Shown here one piece after another: positions 7,459 to 14,889 of a stretch of 64,000 nucleotides of DNA (position 1 is its first letter; each line of letters opens with the position of its first letter). The position numbers were made by a program, and so were the translations under genes. The DNA comes from Ammoniphilus sp. YIM 78166. Its GTDB lineage: Bacteria; Bacillota; Bacilli; Aneurinibacillales; RAOX-1. Under the pieces are notes generated by a model. That model was given only the letters and a program-made list of their open reading frames with translations. It did no database searches and had not been told where the DNA came from. Location of the stretch: NCBI RefSeq assembly GCF_004522215.1, contig NZ_SDLR01000005.1, positions 589,086-653,085 of the forward strand, read 5' to 3'.

Positions 7459-7629
7459 TCATTCTCCAAGGTCCGCTGATCCATCATCCTTTAATAAAGA
7501 GGGTGTTCCACCAGCTAATCCCGTTCCTGCCATCGCCTGACTACTGCTTGTTGCCGGCCTGCCTACTCGAAATAAAGTGTAAATACCGACGAGCACAAGT
7601 AAAATCCCGATCGCCCCCAGGAAAATCAT
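7459..7629 (-). CDS. Small single-pass membrane protein
   Basis: 56 aa from ATG 7629, preceded by AAAGGAGGCGATTACAGAC; the longer frame to 7686 has no site. Residues 1-20 (MIFLGAIGILLVLVGIYTLF) form one membrane helix, followed by a Gly/Ser/Ala-rich tail ending in DDGSADLGE. Function unknown. Confidence 0.55.
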   Translation of the reverse strand: MIFLGAIGILLVLVGIYTLFRVGRPATSSSQAMAGTGLAGGTPSLLKDDGSADLGE

Positions 7630-7702
7630 GTCTGTAATCGCCTCCTTTGTTGTACATATGATTAAAAAGCTGCCCCTATTCATCAAGGGACAGCTTTTCC
7701 TT

Positions 7703-7975
7703 TTATTCCTTATGCTTTTTTAAAACTTGTTCAATAGCTTCTGCTATGGCTACCTCGAGGATCTCCCCATTTTGTGCCGTTACGTATAAAGCCAATAAAC
7801 CATAAGCCTCTTGTAAAGAAATCGAATAGAACTCATCCTCATCATAGTTAATCATGATGTAAGACTGGTTGTCTTCTGCATCCATCGTATCGAGTAAACG
7901 GTAGCCTTCAAAATCAAAAAGTCGTCTGGACCCGCCTTCGGCCAATTTCTCATACTGCCTGTCCGTTAGCTTCAT
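7703..7975 (-). CDS. Hypothetical 90-aa acidic protein
   Basis: Starts MKLTDRQYEKLAEGG after a modest GGTGAAGAC site. Acidic, soluble, with a beta-rich centre (SYIMINYDEDEFYSISL) and a C-terminal helix. It lies 25 bp downstream of the thioredoxin-like lipoprotein gene on the same strand, so the two may be cotranscribed. No family recognised. Confidence 0.6.
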   Translation of the reverse strand: MKLTDRQYEKLAEGGSRRLFDFEGYRLLDTMDAEDNQSYIMINYDEDEFYSISLQEAYGLLALYVTAQNGEILEVAIAEAIEQVLKKHKE

Positions 7976-8000
7976 AAGTCTTCACCTACTTTGGAATGAT

Positions 8001-8540
8001 TTATTTCTGTAGCCTTTCAAGTTCTTTGTGAATTCGTTCTGCGGTTTGGTCAAATTCCTCGCCAAAGTGGTCGTTAATTTGGACAAAGACAGGTTTACCT
8101 GATGCATCTAACAATCCGTACCCGCGATGGGCGACGTCCACATTTTTCATATTCATGTGACCAATCAATTGGAACTGGGGATCGGATAAAAATTGAATTT
8201 CAAGATTGTCTGTTCTAGGGTATTCCTTCTTAATCGCATCTGACAGAAGCTTAAGCTCATCTGGCTCATCCACACTTATAGCATAGATATCAGTATTAAA
8301 CTCGGCTAAGTGATCTAAATGGTGATGCAACTCCACGAGTTGCTGTTGGCAGGTGCCTCAGGTATAAGTCGTAAAGAAAAATAATAGAACAGGCTTATCC
8401 CCTGGTATCGTCACTTCCTGATTCTCGTGCGTTTTTAGCTGGAAGACCTTCTTCGGTTCATCCGTTGCATTCGAGTTTCCACACGCGGTTAATACGACTA
8501 CGGCTAATATTAATAGCATCCTTCCCATCGATCTTAGCAA
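8001..8540 (-). CDS. Thioredoxin-like redoxin lipoprotein, probable selenoprotein (UxxC, TGA at codon 61)
   Basis: The frame from TTG 8540 (AAGGAGAGGG upstream) reads 60 codons, a TGA at 8360-8358, then continues to 8001: 179 residues. The N-terminus is a lipoprotein signal with LTAC lipobox (Cys20). Before TGA is VLLFFFTTYT, after it GTCQQQLVELHHHLDHL, so the active site is U-G-T-C in place of CxxC of the AhpC/TSA-thioredoxin fold. The later SVDEP and GKPVFVQIND match the redoxin fold. A 7-bp SECIS-like hairpin follows. Ordinary gene calling splits it into 8358-8540 and 8001-8336. Probably membrane-anchored, extracytoplasmic thiol oxidoreductase. Confidence 0.85.
8327..8343 (-). promoter_or_regulatory. 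Candidate bacterial SECIS in the thioredoxin-like gene
   Basis: Read on the minus strand: GCAACTC, loop GTG, GAGTTGC. A perfect 7-bp stem with G as first loop base, starting 14 nt and looping 21 nt after the TGA; matches the bacterial SECIS rules. Confidence 0.8.
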
Positions 8541-8577
8541 GGCTTCCCTCTCCTTTTTCTAGGATATTGTCCTATCA

Positions 8578-8614
8578 TACACAAAATAAAACCCATCTGC
8601 TAGTCGATGGGTTT
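8578..8614 (-). terminator. Terminator of 8625-9233
   Basis: Stem AAACCCATC / GATGGGTTT followed on the minus strand by TTTTATTTTG. Confidence 0.85.
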
Positions 8615-8624
8615 GTTAAGTGTG

Positions 8625-9233
8625 CTAGAAACTCATTCTTGGATCAGAGAAGCGTTCTTCTTTAAACGGATCAGCGGTCATTGAGTATCCTCTTTCTTCC
8701 CAATACCCTGCTTCATCTTCGGTTAAAAACTCAATTCCCGATACCCACTTCGAGCCTTTCCATAGGTAAAAGCTGGCAGGAGGAATAAATCTAAGCGGAT
8801 AGCCATGCTTCGGCGATAAATCTTGCCACTCATGATTCTCGTCTTTCCATCGGTAAACGAACAAGGCGTCATCTCCTTGTAACGGGGCCAGCGGCAGGTT
8901 CGCTGAGTACCCGAAACGATGTCCTTCTAGGTAACCATATATTTTTACATATTTTACACCTGGGTTTAACTCGACCAGATTCAAAAACTCCCTGAAGGCG
9001 ATTCCCTCAAAATGGGTATCGAATTTTGACCAGGTGGTTACACAATGCATATCAATCGTTGATGTCGTCTTCGGAAGAGTCATTACCTCAGAATAGGACA
9101 AGACGCGTTCTTCCTTTACTTGCCCAAAAAGCCGGAAGCTCCACTGGTCCTCCTCAAATCGATATACATCACCTTCATGGAGAATGGGCCATGAATCGGT
9201 TTCAAATTGCCCTGGAGGCAGCTTATTACTCAT
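8625..9233 (-). CDS. Sulfite-oxidase-like molybdopterin oxidoreductase
   Basis: 202 aa from ATG 9233, chosen because AGGGGGAAATTTG precedes it and the length then equals the usual ~200 aa; the longer frame to 9350 adds a non-family extension. It carries the molybdenum-binding fold of sulfite oxidase/YedY-type enzymes, with Cys in IDMHCVTTWSKFD as metal ligand, and GHRFGYSANLPL, HGYPLRFIPP and GSKWVSGIEF motifs. No Tat or Sec signal, so cytoplasmic. Physiological substrate unknown. Confidence 0.85.
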   Translation of the reverse strand: MSNKLPPGQFETDSWPILHEGDVYRFEEDQWSFRLFGQVKEERVLSYSEVMTLPKTTSTIDMHCVTTWSKFDTHFEGIAFREFLNLVELNPGVKYVKIYGYLEGHRFGYSANLPLAPLQGDDALFVYRWKDENHEWQDLSPKHGYPLRFIPPASFYLWKGSKWVSGIEFLTEDEAGYWEERGYSMTADPFKEERFSDPRMSF

Positions 9234-9416
9234 CAAATTTCCCCCTAACAGAAATCCTTGCTCCCCAAAATATACTTGGTTAAGGCCTCGGATGCAAGGA
9301 AAGAAGGTTGATGAATACTCTTTCGGGACAAAAAAAGTCCATACTTGCATTTTTAGTCCCTTTGTAATAAAATGATTTTATATTCAGATCTTTTAAGATG
9401 AGGAGAGGATTCACGC

Positions 9417-9662
9417 ATGTATTACGATGATGATTGCTATTATGAGATCGAATACTTGGATGAAGAAGACTACGAAGAGGCACGTCGTGAAGACTCCGCA
9501 AACCTCCATCGCCGCACGATATCCCTCATGGAAGAACGCTATCAATGTACCTTCCCTTCCTTTATCCTCTTGGCCCAAACAGACAAAGAGCGAGAAGATC
9601 TCATGAGCTGGTGTTTGTCTATCCGGTATTTGGCTAGACATGAAAATAATATGTATGTGTAG
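9417..9662 (+). CDS. Hypothetical 81-aa acidic protein
   Basis: Starts after GAGGAGAGGATTCACGC. The N-terminus is extremely acidic and tyrosine-rich (MYYDDDCYYEIEYLDEEDYE), then a basic middle and FILLAQTDKERED. No family recognised. Own terminator follows. Confidence 0.6.
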   Translation: MYYDDDCYYEIEYLDEEDYEEARREDSANLHRRTISLMEERYQCTFPSFILLAQTDKEREDLMSWCLSIRYLARHENNMYV

Positions 9663-9663
9663 T

Positions 9664-9696
9664 AAAACTCCCCACGAACTTCGTGGGGAGTTTTTT
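9664..9696. terminator. Bidirectional terminator between 9662 and fhs
   Basis: Stem AAAACTCCCCACGA / TCGTGGGGAGTTTT with short loop and flanking A/T runs. Confidence 0.9.
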
Positions 9697-9726
9697 CTAC
9701 GGCTAAAGGAGGTTTAGCGTGGCGAC

Positions 9727-11421
9727 TTAAAATAACCCCTTAATCTTTCCATCCCCATCCACATCCATGTAAAGTGCGGCCGGTTCTTTAGGCAAACCCG
9801 GCATTGTCATGATGGAGCCAGTTAATGCTACTAAAAAACCCGCTCCCAAAGAAGGTTTAAATTCACGTACAGTAATATAAAATCCTGCGGGTCTCCCCCC
9901 TTTTTGTGGATCATCCGATAGAGAGTATTGGGTTTTGGCCACACAAATGGGTAGGTCACTCCAGCCTCTTTGCTCATATTCTAGTATCTGCTTTTGGGCT
10001 TTATCGCTAAAAATCACACCTTCTGCGCCATAAACCTCTTTGGCGATGGCCGCCATCTTGGCCTCCACTGAATCTTCCGTCCCATACAGAAAACGGAAAT
10101 CCGCAACAGATCCTCCTTCTTTCGCCAATTGGACCACCTTCTCAGCTAGATCCTTTCCCCCGGCCCCGCCCTGTTCCCAGACCTGCGTTTGACTTACGAG
10201 AATCCCCTGTTGCTGGCACAACTTCAGAAAACGTTGTAATTCTGAGTCTGTGTCTGTTGGAAATTGGTTCAAGGCCACAACAAAAGGCAAGCCAAAGCGT
10301 CTTATCGTCTCTGCATGCTTCACTAAATTCTCAAACCCGCCCTCCAATGCGGCCAAATTTTCTTGAGCCAATTGGCTCTTAGCCACCCCGCCATGCAGCT
10401 TAAGCGCACGGATCGTTGCTACAATTACAACGGCCGAAGGACGCAAATTCCCTTTTCTAGCTTTGATATGTATAAATTTCTCCGCACCCAGATCCGCCCC
10501 AAATCCGGCCTCCGTAACTACATACTCCCCTAGCTTCAACGCCATTTTCGTTGCGAGCAAGCTGTTGCACCCGTGCGCAATATTAGCGAACGGCCCACCG
10601 TGGATGAGTGCTGGCGTATTTTCCAGGGTTTGCACAAGATTGGGCTTGATGGCATCCTTCAGAAGGACCGTAAGAGCCCCCTCTGCTTTAAGATCCCTAA
10701 CGTGCACCGGTGTCTGTTCACTGGTGTATCCGATAAGCATGCGGGATAATGCCTGCTTTAGCTCCTCCACCCCTTCCACGAGGCATAAGATGGCCATTAT
10801 CTCTGAGGCTACGGTAATATCAAAGCCATCCTCTCTCGGCACCCCGTTTGCTTTTCCACCCAGCCCTATAATGATATCCCGCAATGCCCGGTCGTTGATG
10901 TCTAGGACACGTTTCCAAACCACGCGGCGCGGATCGATTCCTAGACTGTTTCCTTGCTGGATATGATTATCAATTAGCGCTGCCAATAGGTTATGTGCAC
11001 TTGAAATGGCATGAAAATCCCCTGTGAAATGAAGATTGATATCTTCCATTGGGACGACTTGCGCATACCCCCCACCAGCCGCTCCTCCCTTCATCCCAAA
11101 AACAGGTCCTAAAGACGGCTCCCGCAAGGCAATAACGGATTTTTTGCCCAGCTGTTGAAGAGCGTCACCTAAACCGACCGTCACCGTCGTCTTCCCTTCC
11201 CCAGCACTGGTAGGATTAATAGACGTTACGAGAATGAGATGGCCATCTGTTTGATCCTTCCGTCTTTTCAATAATTCCAAATCTAGTTTGGCTTTATAAC
11301 GCCCAATCGGCTCCCACTCCACTTCTTCTAGCTTGATCTCCTGTGCAATTTCTGTAATCGGTTTCATCTTCGCATTGGATGCTATTTCAATATCGGATGG
11401 AGTCAACTTGACGCTGCTCAT
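9727..11421 (-). CDS. fhs: Formate--tetrahydrofolate ligase
   Basis: 564 aa, the usual family length. It makes 10-formyl-THF from formate, THF and ATP. The ATP-binding P-loop is at 71-79 (TSAGEGKTT; family consensus TPAGEGKTT), followed by LREPSLGPVFGMKGGAAGGGYAQ and DFHAISSAHN, which are diagnostic. GTAGGAGG ribosome binding site before ATG 11421. It permits formate assimilation into one-carbon metabolism. It sits downstream of a thioredoxin-like gene but is separated by that gene's terminator. Confidence 0.97.
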   Translation of the reverse strand: MSSVKLTPSDIEIASNAKMKPITEIAQEIKLEEVEWEPIGRYKAKLDLELLKRRKDQTDGHLILVTSINPTSAGEGKTTVTVGLGDALQQLGKKSVIALREPSLGPVFGMKGGAAGGGYAQVVPMEDINLHFTGDFHAISSAHNLLAALIDNHIQQGNSLGIDPRRVVWKRVLDINDRALRDIIIGLGGKANGVPREDGFDITVASEIMAILCLVEGVEELKQALSRMLIGYTSEQTPVHVRDLKAEGALTVLLKDAIKPNLVQTLENTPALIHGGPFANIAHGCNSLLATKMALKLGEYVVTEAGFGADLGAEKFIHIKARKGNLRPSAVVIVATIRALKLHGGVAKSQLAQENLAALEGGFENLVKHAETIRRFGLPFVVALNQFPTDTDSELQRFLKLCQQQGILVSQTQVWEQGGAGGKDLAEKVVQLAKEGGSVADFRFLYGTEDSVEAKMAAIAKEVYGAEGVIFSDKAQKQILEYEQRGWSDLPICVAKTQYSLSDDPQKGGRPAGFYITVREFKPSLGAGFLVALTGSIMTMPGLPKEPAALYMDVDGDGKIKGLF

Positions 11422-11481
11422 AAACTAGCCTCCTACTTCTTGATATCAGAAAGAGTATGCCCTATTTCAGAAAGAAGAAAT

Positions 11482-11510
11482 AGCCGATCTCATGCTGTAT
11501 TAGATCGGCT
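11482..11510 (-). terminator. Terminator of 11520-12071
   Basis: Stem AGCCGATCT / AGATCGGCT with 11-nt loop, followed on the minus strand by a T-rich stretch. Confidence 0.75.
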
Positions 11511-11519
11511 GCTTAATAT

Positions 11520-12071
11520 TTAAGTTAATCTCTCTTTCACACTGTTTACAACCGTTTCCCAAATTGCTGGCTCGGACGTAATCTTTTCTCTAAACTGGCG
11601 ATACATTGCCTGTTGCTTATCGGCAAAATCAGGTGCATCTGCGGCTGGAAGTCCTGCACGCAATTCTGTCACCATGGCTTGCACCTCAGGAGATCTGGGT
11701 CCCCACACTCGGGCTTCCTCTCCGTCCTGGTTGATGAAAATAAACATCGGGATCGAGCGGGCTGTTCCATTGGTAAGATATTGATCCATCAGCTCCAGAT
11801 TCTCATCACGGATGAGATATCGCAATTCGAGCTTCGCTTCCTCAGCCATCCGCTGCAGGATTGGAACGCAGAGCGCAGCATCTCCACACCAGTCAGCGGT
11901 AAGTACAACTCCTCGCCAATTGCGCTCACGCAGTTCCTGTAAAAAAGCTAAATCTTTTTGCAGAAGCTCCAAGCCCTCATAAACTCTTGTCAGCTCTTGT
12001 TGATTTACCTTCATGCTTGAGCGATATTGTTCGAAGGTCATGCCCTTTTCAAACCACGCTTGTAATGTCAT
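11520..12071 (-). CDS. Thioredoxin-fold protein
   Basis: 183 aa. A helical N-terminal extension of about 50 residues precedes a thioredoxin fold with VVLTADWCGDAALCVPIL; the cysteines are Cys62 and Cys68 (spacing CxxxxC rather than CxxC). The cis-Pro region is ARSIPMFIF. Such proteins are common in Bacillales and presumed thiol-disulfide or bacillithiol-related oxidoreductases; exact role unknown. Good ribosome binding site AAGGAGGG before ATG. Confidence 0.82.
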   Translation of the reverse strand: MTLQAWFEKGMTFEQYRSSMKVNQQELTRVYEGLELLQKDLAFLQELRERNWRGVVLTADWCGDAALCVPILQRMAEEAKLELRYLIRDENLELMDQYLTNGTARSIPMFIFINQDGEEARVWGPRSPEVQAMVTELRAGLPAADAPDFADKQQAMYRQFREKITSEPAIWETVVNSVKERLT

Positions 12072-12164
12072 TTCTAATCCCTCCTTAAGTTATGTCATCT
12101 CAATTATATCCTTATCTTTCCTTTTTGTGTAATGACTTGTTGCGCTAGTCTCAATGCCCTAATA

Positions 12165-12195
12165 AATAAAAAAGAACCCAAAACTAATGGGTTCT
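12165..12195 (-). terminator. Terminator of hemerythrin gene
   Basis: Stem AGAACCCA / TGGGTTCT, overlapping the stop codon, followed on the minus strand by TTTTTTATTTATT. Confidence 0.85.
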
Positions 12196-12730
12196 AGCTC
12201 TTGACAAACTGATGTAGCAGCTCTTTTTTCTCTTCGTGGCTTAAGATTTGCTGAGCCATGGGAAAGAGGACACGTTCCTCCTTCATAAAATGATCGGTTA
12301 AAATCAAATAGGCTTGGATGGCGTAATGAGCGACATTTCGATAATCCATACCTGCGGTTAGTTCCTCCGTACTTGCTAGAAAACAAGCTAAGTTGTTCTT
12401 CGCTTGGTCATGCTCATACTCCATGACAGCAATGGGACCTGTTTCTCGTCCAATGTATTTCACCATAGCCGGGAATAAAATGCCCTCTTCACGCTCAGAA
12501 TGAGGCCCCAGCTGCCTTTCGAATTCCACCACTAGTTTTCTTAGTTCTGTCATTTCCCCTAGGATGCTGCTGTTGGATTCCTCTAGCTCAACTACTTGCT
12601 TAGCCTTAACAAAGAATGCATCCATCTGCTGCCGTAAGGGTCCATGTTCATTTTTTAACTGTTGTAGTGCTTTACAAAGCGTTACTTCTTGGTTTTCCAC
12701 TGCATGTCCACAACCAAATACTGAATTCAT
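12194..12730 (-). CDS. Hemerythrin-domain protein
   Basis: 178 aa four-helix bundle. Di-iron ligands of the HHE pattern are visible: His29 (KNEHGPL), His77-x3-Glu81 (GPHSEREEG), His107 (YEHDQ), His147 with Glu151 (DHFMKEE). These domains bind O2 or NO, or help repair iron-sulfur clusters. The gene has a GTGAT-N4-ATCAC palindrome upstream that it shares with the RIC gene at 51629, pointing to common control. Confidence 0.88.
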   Translation of the reverse strand: MNSVFGCGHAVENQEVTLCKALQQLKNEHGPLRQQMDAFFVKAKQVVELEESNSSILGEMTELRKLVVEFERQLGPHSEREEGILFPAMVKYIGRETGPIAVMEYEHDQAKNNLACFLASTEELTAGMDYRNVAHYAIQAYLILTDHFMKEERVLFPMAQQILSHEEKKELLHQFVKS

Positions 12731-12788
12731 CCTTATCCCTCCTCAACGATTTATAATCTTAGTGTAAGGGAGATGATAAAAGTATTCA

Positions 12789-12802
12789 GTGATAACGATC
12801 AC
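12789..12802 (-). promoter_or_regulatory. CRP/FNR-type palindrome upstream of the hemerythrin gene
   Basis: GTGATAACGATCAC: half-sites GTGAT/ATCAC separated by 4 bp, 59-72 bp upstream of the start codon. The same half-sites lie upstream of the RIC gene. Confidence 0.5.
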
Positions 12803-12810
12803 CCCAAGAC

Positions 12811-12836
12811 AAAAAAACTCCTCTCAATGGAGGAGT
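12811..12836 (-). terminator. Terminator of 12855-13181
   Basis: Stem ACTCCTC / GAGGAGT followed on the minus strand by seven T. Confidence 0.85.
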
Positions 12837-12854
12837 GCATGATATTAGATGATT

Positions 12855-13181
12855 CTATCTATCCTCTACATCAATCAAATACAGCCGTTCCTGAAACCCG
12901 CCACGCTTCTCCATTTTTTCGTTGCGAACCTCCTCTAGCTCCTCTACAGTAAACCCATGTACAGAAGCTAAAGCATGAACGAGCTCTAACATATCAGCCA
13001 ATTCCTCTAATGCATCTTGGTTGGAGAGAGCTCCCATATATTCGGCAAGCTCTTCCCGGACTTTTTTCTGCAGCTCTCGTCTATACTCCTCTTCATCTAA
13101 TACCTTCAACGTAAATGTTCTTCCTGACCTGGCAATGATCTCTGGAATACGATCCCGTACGAGTTTATTGTAGATCGGCAT
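12855..13181 (-). CDS. MazG-like nucleotide pyrophosphohydrolase
   Basis: 108 aa, all-alpha. Starts MPIYNKLVRDRIPEI and has EELAEYMGAL and DALEELADMLELVHAL, the ExxE...ExxD metal-binding pattern of the MazG/phosphoribosyl-ATP pyrophosphohydrolase-like superfamily. Likely hydrolyses a nucleoside triphosphate. AAAGGAGCCCCA before ATG. Monocistronic. Confidence 0.85.
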   Translation of the reverse strand: MPIYNKLVRDRIPEIIARSGRTFTLKVLDEEEYRRELQKKVREELAEYMGALSNQDALEELADMLELVHALASVHGFTVEELEEVRNEKMEKRGGFQERLYLIDVEDR

Positions 13182-13312
13182 TGGGGCTCCTTTCTTGCCT
13201 AAAGAAAATTAGATACTAATTCCAGTATAGCAAAATTAGAAGAACTATGTGTCAAAAAATTTAGAAAAATAAAAAACTGTCGACGAGCATCAACAGCTGA
13301 ACTTGTATACAT

Positions 13313-13798
13313 CTACAATGGCAATAACACAGCAGCCACCTGTTTACCGCTGACTTGAATTCCTTTTTCTTTTTTGCCGCAATGCTTTAAATCTTGTACA
13401 AGATGCTCGACGAGGGCTGTTGCTTCCTTGCTCTCCTTTTTTTCCAAACGAACCACAAACTGGACGGCATCTCCACCTTTTAAAATCCGCTCTGCTTGTC
13501 TTTTCTTGGTATCATAATCATGATCTTCAATAAAGGCGGTTAACCGTATTTCCTTTGTTTTAATCCCTTTTTCAGCTACCCGCTCTTTCTTTTTGTCTTG
13601 ATCCTGTTGTTTTTTAAACTCTGCTGAACCCACAAGCTGGCATGGAGGCGGACTGGCGTTTAGGGATAAGCAAACCAAGTCGACACGTTGTTCCTTTGCC
13701 ATTTGAAGGGCCGTTTTCGTTGGTACAATTCCTAGATCCTCTCCGTTCAAGCCGGTTAGTTGAACTTCACTTGCTTTGATTTTCTCATTTTTAATCAT
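13313..13798 (-). CDS. Divergent translation initiation factor IF-3 paralog
   Basis: 161 aa. The N domain is clear (MIKNEKIKASEVQLTGLNGE then GIVPTKTALQMAKEQRVDLVCLS and PPPCQL), joined by a basic linker (KKQQDQDKKKERV) to a weakly conserved C domain (KEIRLTAFIEDHDYDTKKRQ). The conserved C-domain RFRGRE segment is replaced by VRLEKKESKE, and no rpmI/rplT follow, so this is not the housekeeping infC locus. It starts with ATG overlapping the glutathione peroxidase stop (ATGA), unlike the rare AUU start of infC. Possibly a stress-time ribosome factor. Confidence 0.75.
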   Translation of the reverse strand: MIKNEKIKASEVQLTGLNGEDLGIVPTKTALQMAKEQRVDLVCLSLNASPPPCQLVGSAEFKKQQDQDKKKERVAEKGIKTKEIRLTAFIEDHDYDTKKRQAERILKGGDAVQFVVRLEKKESKEATALVEHLVQDLKHCGKKEKGIQVSGKQVAAVLLPL

Positions 13799-14271
13799 AA
13801 TAAAGACTCAATCTCCTTTTGCAGCGACTGTGGATTCGTGTTGGGTGCAAAACGGTTAACTACTTCTCCTTGTTTATTCACAAGGAATTTTGTAAAGTTC
13901 CATTTAATCTGCTTCGTTCCAAGAATGCCGGGTGCCCTCTCACTTAAGTAGGTAAACAGAGGATGTGCTTGGTCCCCTTTTACCTCTACTTTTGCAAACA
14001 TTGGAAAAGAAACACCATAATTCTGCTCACAGAATTGGGCGATTTCGTCTTCACTGCCCGGTTCCTGGGCCCCAAACTGATTGGAGGGAAAGCCTAAAAC
14101 AACGAATCCCTGATCCTTATATTGCTCGTAAAGCTCTTGAAGTCCCTTGTATTGCGGGGTAAAGCCGCATTTGCTCGCTGTATTGACAATTAAGATGACC
14201 TTACCCTGGAACTGGACTAACGACATATCCTGTCCTTGTAGAGTTTTGGCTGAGAACGAATATATGCTCAT
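13795..14271 (-). CDS. Glutathione peroxidase family (thioredoxin-dependent type)
   Basis: 158 aa. Catalytic tetrad visible: Cys35 (NTASKCGFTPQY), Gln65 (FPSNQFG), Trp124-Asn125 (KWNFTKF). A Cys81 in the FCEQNYG region fits the resolving Cys of thioredoxin-linked bacterial enzymes. Reduces organic peroxides. The active-site residue is Cys (not Sec), in contrast to two nearby genes. Middle gene of a DinB-Gpx-IF3 operon; stop overlaps the next start by 4 bp. Confidence 0.93.
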   Translation of the reverse strand: MSIYSFSAKTLQGQDMSLVQFQGKVILIVNTASKCGFTPQYKGLQELYEQYKDQGFVVLGFPSNQFGAQEPGSEDEIAQFCEQNYGVSFPMFAKVEVKGDQAHPLFTYLSERAPGILGTKQIKWNFTKFLVNKQGEVVNRFAPNTNPQSLQKEIESLL

Positions 14272-14287
14272 CTGTAACCCCCTCCCG

Positions 14288-14749
14288 TTATATTAAGCGC
14301 CGAATAGCTTTCATCGAGGCAAAATGCATCCCTTCATGATAGAGGGTGAAATTCACACACTCACCAATCGTCAACAAGGTTAAACCGCTCCGGGTAGTAA
14401 AGGGTTGGGCTACTTGTTCGGCTAGGCGATGCTTTAAGGCTTCCTCCATACGCCTAGGCTGTTCCTGGAGCAAGTCCACGATTTGAGAAAGAGGTGGTGC
14501 AGGAGTCCTCCAATCGGCAGGCTTCGTCCCATTGCCAAACAAGCTCTCAAAACCCTCTGGCAACCGCATAGGTTCTCCAGCAAAACCCAAGCCAAACTTT
14601 TCTTGTACGAGATAGATGTGACCTAAGTTCCAGCGAATATGATTATTAAATCCTTGAGGAATAATGTCTGCCTGACCTTCTTCCAAGTCTTCGACGGCCT
14701 TTAGTGTTGCGCCTCGGACAAAAGCTAATTGATTCCATATAAACTCCAT
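14288..14749 (-). CDS. DinB-family metal-binding protein
   Basis: 153 aa four-helix DinB-like protein. Putative metal ligands are His44 (LGHIY), His138 and His142 (LYHEGMH). The DinB superfamily includes mycothiol/bacillithiol transferases and many proteins of unknown function. It lies 16 bp upstream of glutathione peroxidase and is likely first gene of that operon, suggesting a thiol or stress role. Confidence 0.82.
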   Translation of the reverse strand: MEFIWNQLAFVRGATLKAVEDLEEGQADIIPQGFNNHIRWNLGHIYLVQEKFGLGFAGEPMRLPEGFESLFGNGTKPADWRTPAPPLSQIVDLLQEQPRRMEEALKHRLAEQVAQPFTTRSGLTLLTIGECVNFTLYHEGMHFASMKAIRRLI

Positions 14750-14889
14750 GTATCATTCCTCTTTTCTTCTTTTTTCCTATTTTACCATATTAAAAACGGC
14801 TCGAAACGCTTCTACCTTTCCATGCCCTGCTTTTTTCTGATAAAGTATACGTAATAAGACGCACCTTTTTCCTTGTGGAGGAAGAAACC

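Noticed and set aside
8001..8336. Separate 111-aa gene starting at an internal GTG
   Set aside because: It begins inside the thioredoxin fold just after the active site, has no ribosome binding site, and its 'start' lies in the SECIS loop; it is the second half of the TGA-containing gene.
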